Positions 40,738-49,573 of a stretch of DNA of 64,000 bases are shown here, piece by piece. This DNA comes from Bradyrhizobium zhengyangense. GTDB taxonomy: Bacteria; Pseudomonadota; Alphaproteobacteria; Rhizobiales; Xanthobacteraceae. The position numbers were made by a program, and so were the translations under genes. Position 1 is the first letter of the stretch, and every line of letters starts with the position of its first letter. The notes beneath the pieces are model-generated. The model did no database searches, was not told the DNA's origin, and worked only from the letters and a program-made list of their open reading frames with translations. The stretch lies in contig NZ_JAKLUA010000012.1 of assembly GCF_022012435.1 (NCBI RefSeq), positions 62,001-126,000 on the forward strand, given 5' to 3'.

Positions 40738-41490
40738 TCACCCGCGTCCGAGCTGCACGTCGCGTTCGACGGCAATCCATGTGGTGCGGGCCACCGCCAG
40801 CAACCTCCCGGCCTCATCATGCAGCGCGGCCTCCGCCATGCGCTTGCGGCCGTCGCGGCCGGTCGGCCAGGCGGTGATGATGCAGCGGTCGCCGGCACGC
40901 GGGCGGGATTCGATGCGCGCTGACATTCGTCCCAGCAGGAGCGGCGTCTTGTCGACGGCGTTGCTTTGCGGATCGCAATTGCAGGCGAAGCCGGTGGGAC
41001 AATCGAGCGCCGACCAGAGAAATTCTGAGGCGACGAGGCCGTCGTCGGCGGTCAAGTTCTGATCGGGAATCCAGCTCGCCGCGAGAACGGGAGGCTGCGC
41101 ACGAAGTCCGAGCGGTCCGGCGAAGATGCGCAGGCCGTCTCCCTTGGCCCTCGCGGGGCCGCAGACGAAGCAGGTCGGTAGCGGATGCTCGTGCGGTTTG
41201 ACGGGCGTCAGCAATTCGGCGGCGCAGGCTTCGTCGAATCTGGCTGTTTCCAGCCGCGGAAGCTCGACGCTCACCGCGCGACCGGTCGCGACAACCTTGA
41301 TGCCGTCGCGAAGCTCCCATGTACGGTCATCGGTCGCGATCGCACCGAGGGGCGTATCCAGGGGAGGCGGCGCGCGCAGCGTCACCTCGGCAGCCCCGGG
41401 AATGTGCTGGGCCAGCCGGCCGCAAACATAACCGCCGTTGCCGGAGTTCGGCGGGCCGCAGAAGCGCTTGTCGATGACGATCTCGGTCAA
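40738..41490 (-). CDS. Double hot-dog thioesterase-like protein
   Basis: The 250-aa product has two hot-dog-like halves, and a conserved cysteine motif PTCFVCGPAR between them. The N-terminus (FCGPPNSGNGGYVCGRLA) resembles acyl-ACP/acyl-CoA thioesterases of actinobacteria and rhizobia. Enzyme activity is not proven for the family. Convergent with the LysR gene and upstream of the frameshifted oxidoreductase. Confidence 0.65.
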   Translation of the reverse strand: MTEIVIDKRFCGPPNSGNGGYVCGRLAQHIPGAAEVTLRAPPPLDTPLGAIATDDRTWELRDGIKVVATGRAVSVELPRLETARFDEACAAELLTPVKPHEHPLPTCFVCGPARAKGDGLRIFAGPLGLRAQPPVLAASWIPDQNLTADDGLVASEFLWSALDCPTGFACNCDPQSNAVDKTPLLLGRMSARIESRPRAGDRCIITAWPTGRDGRKRMAEAALHDEAGRLLAVARTTWIAVERDVQLGRG

Positions 41491-41523
41491 GTTTTCTTCC
41501 TGTCTTGAAGTTCCGCGCGCACT

Positions 41524-42511
41524 CTATCGGATCCTGAGCACAATTCTTCCCTGAACCGTGCGGTTCGCTACCGCGCGCATGGCTTCGCTGGCGTCCTCCA
41601 AAGGGAGGACGCGGTCGATATGCGGGCGGATGTGTCCCTCGGCCAGCCATTGCATCAGCGTGTCGTTCATGCGCGCGGCCTCAACGGAAAACTTTTCGGC
41701 CCAGGCGCCGACGAAGACGCCGAGGATGGCGTAGTTCTTGAGGAGCGGCAGGTTCATCGGGATCGAGGGTATCGTGCCGCTGGTGAAGCCGATCGGCATG
41801 AGACGGCCGCCCCAGTTCATCAGCGGCCATCTGCTCGAGGATCGCACCGCCGACGTTGTCGAATCCGATATCGATGCCCTGATCGGTGCCTTGGCCCGAT
41901 GTGATGGACTTGATCCGCTCACGCAGATCCTCGCTACGATAGTTGACCACCTCGCTGGCGCCGTAGCGGCGCACCAGCGTGGCCTTGTCGTCAGAGCCGA
42001 CGCCGGCGATGACGTTCAGGCCCAGATGACGGCTGAGATCGACTGCGGCGAGACCGACACCGCCGGCGGCGCCCGTGATCAACACGGTCTCGCCGCGTTG
42101 CGCCCGCGCGCGCTCGACCAGCGCATAATGGGCGGTGCCGTAGACATGCAGCACGGTTGCTGCCGCGTCAAAGGCAACGCCGTCAGGCAGATGCACGGCC
42201 TTCGATTCCTTGGCGACCATCCGTTCGGCGTAGCCGCCGGTCCAGCTGCTGCAGGCCACGCGATCGCCGGGCGCGAATCGCGTGACCTTGTCGCCGACAG
42301 CGACGACAACACCTGAGGCTTCCGTGCCGGGCACGAAGGGCAAGGGTGGCCGCATCTGGTAGAGGCCCGAGACCAGCAACTGGTCCATGAAGCTGACGGA
42401 GGCCGCATGGACGTCGATCAGGATCTCGTCGCCCGTCGGCTTCGGCTCGGCGATCTCACCGAGCCGCAAATCCTGCGGACCGGTGAAGGAGCTGCACAGC
42501 ACGGCCCTCAT
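41524..42511 (-). pseudogene. NADPH:quinone reductase-like MDR gene with a frameshift
   Basis: Residues 1-225 read normally (MRAVLCSSFTGPQDLRLGE, the GAAGGVGLAAVDLSRHLGL cofactor motif). After GGAILEQMA the frame breaks near 41823. The neighbouring frame continues LMNWGGRLMPIGFTSGTIPSI and on to the normal C-terminus. An apparent single deleted base in GCCGC-TGATGAAC explains it. The enzyme would be a zinc-free quinone or enoyl reductase. It overlaps the LuxR gene stop as ATGA. Either decay or a read error. Confidence 0.85.
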
Positions 42512-43146
42512 CGCACATCTCCCATGTCGCGGAGCGGCGTCGCATATCCCGCGACGAGCTTGACGAAATCGGCCTGCCGCGCTGCGCCGGTCTTTTCAAA
42601 CAGGCGATTGACGTGCGTCCGGATCGTCGTGTTGGCAACGCCGAATGCCGCGGCCACTTCCGGAACGCCGCCGAGCTCGACGATCGCGAGCAGCACGCGC
42701 AATTCGGTCGGCGTCAGCCTGAAGGCCTTGCCGATCACCTCGGATCGGGGCGGGACCATCAGCGCGACCTTGCGAACGAACAGGGCCGCGACGGCGGCGT
42801 AGGCTGCGCCCGCACGTCGCCGCGCGCCGGAGGCCAACGGCAGGGCATGTGCGACATAGCGCTGCCCATCGCTCCCCGTCATCGGCACGGCTACGCCGCC
42901 GGCGTCGAGGGCGGACGTGAAGGCGTGCCGCAGCGCGTGGTTGACGACGGGATCGCAGGCCGCGAGCTGTCCGCGCGCCTCGTGCAGGATGTCACGCGCG
43001 TCGAGGAGAGCTTGGCCGGCCGTATTGGTGTGAATGAGCCGCCCGTCCACGTCGAGGAGATAGACACCGACGTCGAGCCCGTCGAGCGTATCGGCGAATG
43101 TGGCGGCCTCTGCAGACATGTTAGGGATCGGAAACATCGCGTTCAT
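42508..43146 (-). CDS. LuxR-family (GerE HTH) regulator with PAS-like sensor
   Basis: The 212-aa protein has an N-terminal PAS-like part (TLDGLDVGVYLLDVDGRLIH) and a C-terminal GerE helix-turn-helix (LTPTELRVLLAIVELGG, VANTTIRTHVNRLFEKTGA). It overlaps both neighbours by 4 bases (ATGA at each end), so the three genes are translationally coupled. It is probably autoregulatory within its operon. Confidence 0.88.
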   Translation of the reverse strand: MNAMFPIPNMSAEAATFADTLDGLDVGVYLLDVDGRLIHTNTAGQALLDARDILHEARGQLAACDPVVNHALRHAFTSALDAGGVAVPMTGSDGQRYVAHALPLASGARRRAGAAYAAVAALFVRKVALMVPPRSEVIGKAFRLTPTELRVLLAIVELGGVPEVAAAFGVANTTIRTHVNRLFEKTGAARQADFVKLVAGYATPLRDMGDVR

Positions 43147-43910
43147 CGCGGCGCTCCTTTCGTCTGGCGGCGCGCGAACAGGCGCGGCAGCAGCATGGGA
43201 ACGCGGCGGCGATAGTCCTGGTAAGTCGCGCCGAACTCGGCGATCAGATCCCGCTCCTCGAACTGAAGCGCGACCAGGATGTAGGCGGTGTTTGCGAGCG
43301 CGAACAGGAGATGGCCAAGAGTCATCACGGGCGTGGCCCAGAATGCGAGCAGGAAGCCGAGCATGATCGGATGCCGTACGATCTTGTAGAGCAGGGGCGT
43401 TCGGAACGATTGACCTGGTATCTTGGCTCCACGCCACGCGACGAACGCCTGGCGCACGCCGAACAGATCGAAATGATCGATCATGTGAGTGGATGCGAAT
43501 GCGATCAGCCAGCCGAGCCAATGCACTGATGTCAGCAGGAAGGCCGCAGGTCCGTCAGTCCGCCAGATCACAGTCGGGATCGGACGCCACTGCCAGAACA
43601 ACAGAATGAGGATCAGGCTCGACAGCAGCACATAGGTGCTGCGCTGGCAGGCCGGGGCAAGGAATTGGGCCGACCATCGTTTGAACGCCGGGCGTGCCAT
43701 GACGCTGTGCTGGACGGCAAACAGACCCATCAGCAACAGGTTGAGGATGATGGCTTCGTTCAAGGTCGCCGTGCTGCCGACATCGATCGACTTGTCGATT
43801 GAATTGGGCACGACATAATTGCCGACGAAACCGAGCGCATAGAGAAATGAGACCGTGAACAGGGCGTAACTCACGAGCGCGTAGAGCAGGATCAGAAGGC
43901 GCGAGACCAT
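43143..43910 (-). CDS. mddA: Methanethiol S-methyltransferase-like membrane protein (MddA)
   Basis: This 255-aa protein has about six transmembrane helices and an NnrU/PEMT-like fold. The C-terminal SAM-binding motif HPIMLGFLLAFWATPVMTLGH and the EERDL element match the MddA family. MddA methylates methanethiol to dimethyl sulfide. AGGA lies 7 bases before the chosen ATG. It is the first gene of an operon with LuxR and the quinone reductase-like gene. An isoprenylcysteine-methyltransferase-like role remains possible. Confidence 0.75.
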   Translation of the reverse strand: MVSRLLILLYALVSYALFTVSFLYALGFVGNYVVPNSIDKSIDVGSTATLNEAIILNLLLMGLFAVQHSVMARPAFKRWSAQFLAPACQRSTYVLLSSLILILLFWQWRPIPTVIWRTDGPAAFLLTSVHWLGWLIAFASTHMIDHFDLFGVRQAFVAWRGAKIPGQSFRTPLLYKIVRHPIMLGFLLAFWATPVMTLGHLLFALANTAYILVALQFEERDLIAEFGATYQDYRRRVPMLLPRLFARRQTKGAPR

Positions 43911-44046
43911 GTTTTTTCCTATTGTGCCAGACACGGCGGTGCCGCATGCAGGAGCCTAGATCGCCCGCTGGCGAAGGGGCTCGATCTGGTTCGATGGCTA
44001 CCGCTCGACCGTCCCCTGTGCGTCCCCCGAGCGGAGGAAGGATTCC

Positions 44047-45591
44047 ATGACGGCTTTCTCGCTTGGGACGTTCGGGTTCCCCGAGGTCCATGCCGATGGC
44101 CGCCCGATCAAGCTGGCCCTGCGCAAGGGGCTTGCGCTGCTGGTCTACCTTGCGGAGGCCAAGGGCGCCGTCAGCCGGGACGTCATGGCCACGTGGCTGT
44201 GGCCCGAGGCCGACCGCGAGACCGGGCTGGCGCGCTTGCGGCGGCTGCTTCATCGCATCGAGCTCGCGCTCGGCGAGCCGGTTTTCGAGACCGACCGTAC
44301 CAGCATGCGTTGGTCCCCGGCGGTCGCGCTCACGGTTGACTCGCATCAGTTCGAGACCGCCTGCGACCGTGCTGCGTTTGAAGAGGCCTGCCAGATCTAT
44401 CGCGGCGACTTCCTCGCTGGCTTCTCGCCGGAGGACTCTCCCGAGTTTGACGATTGGGCGTTCTTTCGTCGCGAGGCGCTACGGGGACGGCTTGTGCATG
44501 CACTCGAGCGTCTGGTGCAGGACAAGAATGCGGCCGGCGACCATTTCGCCGCGACCGCGTATGCGGGGCGTCTCGTCCAGCTCGATCCGCTCAGCGAAGT
44601 CTATGGCCGGCATCTGATCCGCAGCCTGCTGCTGTCAGGCGATCGCAGCGCGGCGGAACGGCACCATGCGGCGCTGACGCAGCGGCTGCGTGATGAGCTC
44701 GGCGTCGTGCCGGAAGCCGAGACCGAAGCGCTGATGAGCCCTGCTGCTACAGCGCAGGCGGTGCCGACGACGCGCTACGTCAAGGGCTCGGGCGTGCATC
44801 TGGCGTATCAGACTTACGGCAGTGGCGCGCTCGACATCCTCGTCATGCCCGGCTTCGTCTCGCATGTGGAGCGCGTCTGGGAGCATCCTGCAAGCCGGAC
44901 GTTCCTGGCGTCATTGATGAAGCTTGGGCGCCTCATCGTGTTTGATCGTCGCGGCATCGGATTGTCAGATCGGGTCGGAGCGGCCCCCGGCATCGACGTC
45001 ACGGCAGAGGATATCGGCACCGTGCTGCGCGCGGCGGAGTCGCGCCGCGTCGTGCTGTTCGGCGCCTCTGAATGCGGTCCAGCCTGCGTCAAGTTTGCTG
45101 TCGATCAGCCCAGCCGCGTCGCCGGGCTTATTCTGTTCGGCGCGCTGGCCAAGGGGTGCTGGGCGGAGGACTATCCGCACGCGCTGCGCGCCAGCCAGTA
45201 CGATGCCTGGCGCAGGCAACTCGTCGCGCAATGGGGCGGACCGGTCGGGATCGAAGCCTTTGCGCCGAGCCTTGCAGGTGATCCGCAGGCGCGCGCCTGG
45301 TGGGCGGGGCTATTGCGCGCGGCGTCTAGTCCCGGCGGCATCTCGGCGGTGCTGGAAGCGTTTCGGGATGCGGACGTGCGGCACCTGCTGCCGCAAATCA
45401 CCGTGCCGACGCTGGTGCTGCACCGGCAGGGCGACAAGGCCGTGCGCATCGCGGCAGGCCGTGACGTGGCGAGCCGGATTCCCGGTGCGCAGTTCGTCGA
45501 GCTCGACGGTCACGATCACTGGTTCTTTGCCGGCGATCACCGGCCGGTGCTGGAGGCGGTCAGGCGGTTTACGGAAACTTTGCAGCCATAA
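44047..45591 (+). CDS. BTAD (SARP-like) domain fused to alpha/beta hydrolase
   Basis: Residues 1-90 resemble the winged-helix part of SARP regulators (LRKGLALLVYLAEAKGAVSR, RLRRLLHRIELALGE) and 95-235 form the BTAD TPR-like domain (YRGDFLAGFSPED, YGRHLIRSLLLSGDRS). Residues 245-510 are an alpha/beta hydrolase with nucleophile elbow GASECG (Ser about 341), Asp in RQGDKAVR and His in GHDHWFF, a complete triad. GGAGGAAGG precedes the ATG. Possibly a regulator that senses or cleaves its ligand. Divergent from mddA. Confidence 0.85.
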   Translation: MTAFSLGTFGFPEVHADGRPIKLALRKGLALLVYLAEAKGAVSRDVMATWLWPEADRETGLARLRRLLHRIELALGEPVFETDRTSMRWSPAVALTVDSHQFETACDRAAFEEACQIYRGDFLAGFSPEDSPEFDDWAFFRREALRGRLVHALERLVQDKNAAGDHFAATAYAGRLVQLDPLSEVYGRHLIRSLLLSGDRSAAERHHAALTQRLRDELGVVPEAETEALMSPAATAQAVPTTRYVKGSGVHLAYQTYGSGALDILVMPGFVSHVERVWEHPASRTFLASLMKLGRLIVFDRRGIGLSDRVGAAPGIDVTAEDIGTVLRAAESRRVVLFGASECGPACVKFAVDQPSRVAGLILFGALAKGCWAEDYPHALRASQYDAWRRQLVAQWGGPVGIEAFAPSLAGDPQARAWWAGLLRAASSPGGISAVLEAFRDADVRHLLPQITVPTLVLHRQGDKAVRIAAGRDVASRIPGAQFVELDGHDHWFFAGDHRPVLEAVRRFTETLQP

Positions 45592-45664
45592 GCCTCATTT
45601 ATTGGCACGTTTCGTGCCTCCGAAAGCGGCAGGCCCATCACATGCCTGACCAACGGAGACCTGC

Positions 45665-46147
45665 ATGAAACGCGAAGACCTCACCGAAAAGCTGCTCGAC
45701 ATCAAGCGCGAGAAGGGCTGGAGCTGGAAACACATCTGCGAAAAAATCGGCGGCTATTCCGAGGTGCTGATAACAGGCGCGATCCTCGGCCAGATGAAGC
45801 TGACGAAGCCGCAGGCCGCCAACGCCGCCGAGCTGTTCGGCTTGTCGAAAGCCGAGACCGCGATGCTGAATGAGACGCCGATGCGCGGCATGCCGATGCC
45901 GCCGACCGACCCCCTGATCTATCGCTTCTACGAACTGGTGATGGTCAACGGTCCGGCCTGGAAGGCGCTGATCGAGGAGGAATATGGCGACGGCATCATG
46001 TCGGCGATCGATTTCGACATGGTGATGGAGCGTTTGCCCAACCCGAAGGGCGATCGCGTCAAGATCACGATGTCAGGCAAATTCCTGCCGTACAAATATT
46101 ACGGCGCTAGCGGCAACGTGCCGGAATACGGCTTCAAGGAGGGCTAA
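45665..46147 (+). CDS. cynS: Cyanate hydratase (cyanase)
   Basis: The 160-aa protein has the N-terminal helical domain and the C-terminal catalytic fold. Catalytic residues R87 and E90 (YRFYELV) and S113 (MSAIDF) sit exactly 9 positions before their E. coli equivalents (96, 99, 122). It converts cyanate and bicarbonate to ammonia and CO2. No cynT/cynR neighbours are visible. Confidence 0.97.
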   Translation: MKREDLTEKLLDIKREKGWSWKHICEKIGGYSEVLITGAILGQMKLTKPQAANAAELFGLSKAETAMLNETPMRGMPMPPTDPLIYRFYELVMVNGPAWKALIEEEYGDGIMSAIDFDMVMERLPNPKGDRVKITMSGKFLPYKYYGASGNVPEYGFKEG

Positions 46148-46157
46148 GAGGCGAATG

Positions 46158-46184
46158 GCGAGTAGCGAACCGTTCGCTACTCGC
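46158..46184. repeat. 12-bp-arm hairpin after cynS
   Basis: GCGAGTAGCGAA and TTCGCTACTCGC are perfect complements with a 3-base loop. There is no T run. It sits between convergent cynS and purB and may act as a bidirectional transcription block or be a mobile palindrome. Confidence 0.6.
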
Positions 46185-46198
46185 ACGTCGCTATTCGC

Positions 46199-47629
46199 TT
46201 ACAGGATCGCGCCCGGCGTGTATTTGGCCGCCTCGGGCTTCGCCCTGGCCAGCGCGTCGACCTGCTCGGCGAAATAATCGACCTGGGCGCCGGCGTCGCC
46301 GGAATTGGCGCGGCCGTGCTCGAGCACTTGGCTCAGCTCGGCTTCGCTGAGGCCGAGGCGCTGGTCGGCGGCGAGGCGCTTGAGCAGATCGTTCTGCACG
46401 ATCTTGCCGGTGCGCAGGTCTCTGATGGCGGCGACCGCATGCTCCTTGATCGCTTCATGCGCGCCTTCGCGGCCCGCACCCTTCTTCACCGCCTCCATCA
46501 TCACCGTGGTGGTGAGCAGGAAGGGCAGATAGCGGTTGAGCTCGGTCGCGACGACGGCGTCAAATATTTCCATCTGGTCGAGAACCGAGAGCAGGGTCTC
46601 GAGCAGGCCATCCATGGCGAGGAAGGCGTCGGGCAGCATGACGCGGCGCACGACGGAGCAGGAGACGTCGCCCTCGTTCCACTGATCGCCGGCAAGGCCA
46701 GCGGCCATCGCGAGATAACCCTTCAACACCACATGCAGGCCGTTGATGCGCTCGCAGGAGCGGCTGTTCATCTTGTGCGGCATCGCGGACGAGCCGACCT
46801 GGCCCTTGGCAAAGCCTTCGCTGGCGAGTTCGTGGCCCGCCATCAGCCGCAGCGTCTTGGCGAAATTGCCGGGACCGCTGGCGAGCTCGGTGAGCACGCT
46901 GACGGCGCGGAAGTCGAGGCTGCGCGGATAGACCTGGCCGACCGCATCGAAGCTCTTGGGCAGGCCGAGATGGACGAGAATGCGCTGTTCGAGCGCGCGT
47001 GCCTTGCCGGCATCGCCGTTGAACAGGGTGATCTGGTCGAGCCGCGTGCCGACCGCGCCCTTCAGGCCGCGCGCGGGATAGCTGTCGAGCACGCTGACGA
47101 GGCTCTGGTGCGACACCAGCATCTCCTCCCCGAACATGGCGATGCGCTTGCCGAGCGTCGTGACCTGCGCGGCCACATTGTGCGTGCGCGCCGTGAACGG
47201 CATGTCGCGCAATTGCTTGGCGTGCTTGGCAAAGCGAATGAGCGCGGCGATGCTCTTGGTCTCGATCAGCTGGAGGCCGCGATAGACCTGCAACTGCTCC
47301 ACGTTCTCGGTGAGGTCGCGGCTGGTCATGCCCTTGTGCAGGTGCTCGTGACCGGCGAGGTCACAGAACTCCTCGATTCTCGCCTTGACGTCGTGGCGGG
47401 TGATGCGCTCGCGCCGCATGATGGAGTCGAGGTCAACCCGGTCCTTGACGCGCTCGTAAGCCTCGATCACGCCATCGGGCACCGGGATACCGAGATCGCG
47501 CTGGCCTTTCAGCACGGCGATCCAGTAGTCGCGTTCGAGGCGGACCTTGCCTTCGCCGCTCCAGATGGCGCGCATGGCAGGCGAGGCGTAACGTTGGGCG
47601 AGGACGTTGGAGATGTGATCCTGAGACAT
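46199..47629 (-). CDS. purB: Adenylosuccinate lyase
   Basis: This 476-aa fumarase-superfamily enzyme has the signature GSSAMPHKMN and conserved THDVKARIEE, KGMTSRDLTEN. It acts twice in purine synthesis (SAICAR to AICAR, adenylosuccinate to AMP). The ATG at 47629 follows GGGCGG. Convergent with cynS. Confidence 0.97.
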   Translation of the reverse strand: MSQDHISNVLAQRYASPAMRAIWSGEGKVRLERDYWIAVLKGQRDLGIPVPDGVIEAYERVKDRVDLDSIMRRERITRHDVKARIEEFCDLAGHEHLHKGMTSRDLTENVEQLQVYRGLQLIETKSIAALIRFAKHAKQLRDMPFTARTHNVAAQVTTLGKRIAMFGEEMLVSHQSLVSVLDSYPARGLKGAVGTRLDQITLFNGDAGKARALEQRILVHLGLPKSFDAVGQVYPRSLDFRAVSVLTELASGPGNFAKTLRLMAGHELASEGFAKGQVGSSAMPHKMNSRSCERINGLHVVLKGYLAMAAGLAGDQWNEGDVSCSVVRRVMLPDAFLAMDGLLETLLSVLDQMEIFDAVVATELNRYLPFLLTTTVMMEAVKKGAGREGAHEAIKEHAVAAIRDLRTGKIVQNDLLKRLAADQRLGLSEAELSQVLEHGRANSGDAGAQVDYFAEQVDALARAKPEAAKYTPGAIL

Positions 47630-47723
47630 GCCGCCCATTTGGCATTGCCGGGGGCTGGCTGCAAGCCCGGGAGGCGGGCGGCTCACGGGCCTTCCATGGC
47701 CCATCCGCCGCGCGCTGTTGGGA

Positions 47724-48047
47724 TTACTTGCCGCCCTTCACCTCGGCCGCCGCGACCGCAATCAGCTCGCTCATCTTGGCCCGAATCGTCGGCTCGGTGA
47801 CGGCCACGTTCCTGGCGGCGAAATCGGCCATGACCTTGCGCAGGACGTCGCCATCGCCGGCCTCCTCGAAATCGGCTGCGACCACCTCCCTGGCATAGGC
47901 GGTGGCGGCTTCGCCCGTGATTCCGAGCTTTTCGGCCGCCCACAGCCCCAGCAGACGGTTACGGCGGGCCTCCGCCCTGAACTTCTGCTCCTCGTCGAGG
48001 GCAAACTTCTTCTCAAAGCCTTCTTCGCGCTTGTTGAATTCGCTCAT
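47724..48047 (-). CDS. F1-ATPase zeta inhibitor subunit (DUF1476)
   Basis: This 107-aa four-helix protein starts SEFNKREEGFEKKFALDEEQ, the inhibitory N-terminal helix of the alphaproteobacterial zeta subunit, which blocks ATP hydrolysis by the F1 motor. A hairpin with 8-bp arms (48079-48102, GGGCCCTC/GAGGGCCC) lies in its leader. purB and the zeta gene share a strand but need not be one operon. Confidence 0.93.
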   Translation of the reverse strand: MSEFNKREEGFEKKFALDEEQKFRAEARRNRLLGLWAAEKLGITGEAATAYAREVVAADFEEAGDGDVLRKVMADFAARNVAVTEPTIRAKMSELIAVAAAEVKGGK

Positions 48048-48367
48048 GCGTCTTCCGATTCCTCAGGGCTATGGACGTGGGCCCTCCTCGTTGCGAGGGC
48101 CCCTCTGCATGCCTAGATAAAGGGCATGATCGGCGAAACAACGAGCCGTAAAGCCGCAGGCAAGGCGGTATAAGTCAGCGTCGGATGGGCCGGATCGATT
48201 GTGCTGGGACAGCCAATCGGATAGGTTGCCTGAAGGCTTGGTTCCCGTTCTGTTTCCGAGAGTTATAGACGGGTTCCGGGCCGTTCACGGCAGCTCCGCT
48301 GTGGGTCGTAACCTGGTAACCGGAGCACACCAAATACATGGATTTCAACAAAACACGGTACATCCCA
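48048..48367. promoter_or_regulatory. Divergent leader region of zeta and purC
   Basis: This 320-bp gap holds the zeta leader hairpin at 48079-48102 and the purC promoter. GTAACCTGGTAACC at 48307-48320 is a short direct repeat. I could not place a promoter or a riboswitch with confidence. Confidence 0.35.
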
Positions 48368-49135
48368 ATGAGCCGTCGGCGTCGCATTTATGAAGGCAAG
48401 GCAAAGGTTCTTTACGAAGGTCCGGAGCCCGGTACCCTGATCCAGCACTTCAAGGACGACGCTACCGCGTTCAATGCCAAAAAGCATCAGGTGATCGAGG
48501 GCAAGGGTGTCCTCAATAACCGGATCTCGGAGTACCTGTTTCAGCACCTCAACGACATCGGGGTGCCGACCCACTTCATCCGTCGGCTCAACATGCGCGA
48601 GCAGTTGATTCGCGAGGTCGAGATCGTGCCGCTCGAAGTGGTGGTGCGGAACGTTGCCGCCGGCTCGCTGTCGCAGCGCCTCGGCATCGAGGAGGGGACC
48701 CAGCTGCCCCGTTCGATCATCGAATTCTACTACAAGAACGACCAGCTCAACGACCCCATGGTGTCGGAAGAGCACATCACCGCGTTCGGCTGGGCGACGC
48801 CCCAGGAGATCGACGACATCATGGCACTCGCCATCCGCGTCAACGATTTCCTCACCGGCCTCTTCCTCGGCATCGGCATCCGCCTCGTCGACTTCAAGAT
48901 GGAATGCGGCCGGCTGTTCGAGAACGAGATGATGCGCATCATCGTCGCCGACGAGATCTCGCCGGACAGCTGCCGTCTCTGGGACATCAAGTCGAACGAG
49001 AAGCTCGACAAGGATCGTTTCCGCAGGGACCTCGGTGGACTGCTCGAGGCCTATACCGAAGTCGCAAAGCGCCTCGGCATCCTCATGGAGAACGAGCGTC
49101 CGCAGGGCACGGGTCCCGTGCTGGTGAAGAGCTAA
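48368..49135 (+). CDS. purC: SAICAR synthase
   Basis: This 255-aa ATP-grasp-like enzyme has the start RRIYEGKAKVLYEGPEPGTL, the substrate loop VVVRNVAAGSLSQRLG and VDFKMECGRLF. It couples CAIR and aspartate in step 8 of purine synthesis. An in-frame ATG at 48338 is a longer alternative, but MSRRRRIYEG is the usual N-terminus. Confidence 0.97.
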   Translation: MSRRRRIYEGKAKVLYEGPEPGTLIQHFKDDATAFNAKKHQVIEGKGVLNNRISEYLFQHLNDIGVPTHFIRRLNMREQLIREVEIVPLEVVVRNVAAGSLSQRLGIEEGTQLPRSIIEFYYKNDQLNDPMVSEEHITAFGWATPQEIDDIMALAIRVNDFLTGLFLGIGIRLVDFKMECGRLFENEMMRIIVADEISPDSCRLWDIKSNEKLDKDRFRRDLGGLLEAYTEVAKRLGILMENERPQGTGPVLVKS

Positions 49136-49148
49136 GAGGAATATCGAC

Positions 49149-49388
49149 GTGAAGGCACGTGTGACCGTTACCCTGAAGACCGGTATCCTCGATCCGCAAG
49201 GCAAGGCCATCGAAGGCGCGCTGAAATCGCTCGGCGTCGACGGCGTCGCCAGCGTCCGCCAGGGCAAGGTGTTCGACATCGAGCTCGCCGGCGCCGACAA
49301 GGCCAAGGCGGAAGCCGCGCTGAAGGACGCCGCCGACAAGCTGCTCGCCAACACCGTGATCGAGAACTATCGGGTCGAACTGCTTTGA
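49149..49388 (+). CDS. purS: FGAM synthetase PurS subunit
   Basis: This 79-aa ferredoxin-like subunit (VKARVTVTLKTGILDPQGK, IENYRVEL) joins PurL and PurQ in the small-subunit form of formylglycinamidine synthase. It starts at GTG with an AGAGGA site and its stop overlaps the next small frame as TTGA. Confidence 0.96.
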   Translation: MKARVTVTLKTGILDPQGKAIEGALKSLGVDGVASVRQGKVFDIELAGADKAKAEAALKDAADKLLANTVIENYRVELL

Positions 49389-49573
49389 CGGATCGGGTCA
49401 CTAAGCAAGAGCTTCTTGATCTTGCTCTGATGATCCTACGCGACGTTGAGAAGGTCGTATCTTCAATCGACCAACACCTGCTTGAAATGCGGGCCTGCGG
49501 GCAAGAAATGTCGGCGCAAAGACAACTCTTGCCTGAGGCTTCGCAGGATTTTTCGAAGGTCCCTCTCCAATGA
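49385..49573 (+). CDS. Small ORF embedded between purS and purQ
   Basis: The 62-aa frame starts with TTG overlapping the purS stop (TTGA) and ends overlapping the purQ ATG (ATGA). It is mostly helical (LLDLALMILRDVEKVVSSIDQHLLEM) with one Cys. Exact 4-base overlaps on both sides favour a real, coupled gene. TTG starts are weak and no family is recognised, so it could instead be a spacer. Confidence 0.5.
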   Translation: MTDRVTKQELLDLALMILRDVEKVVSSIDQHLLEMRACGQEMSAQRQLLPEASQDFSKVPLQ

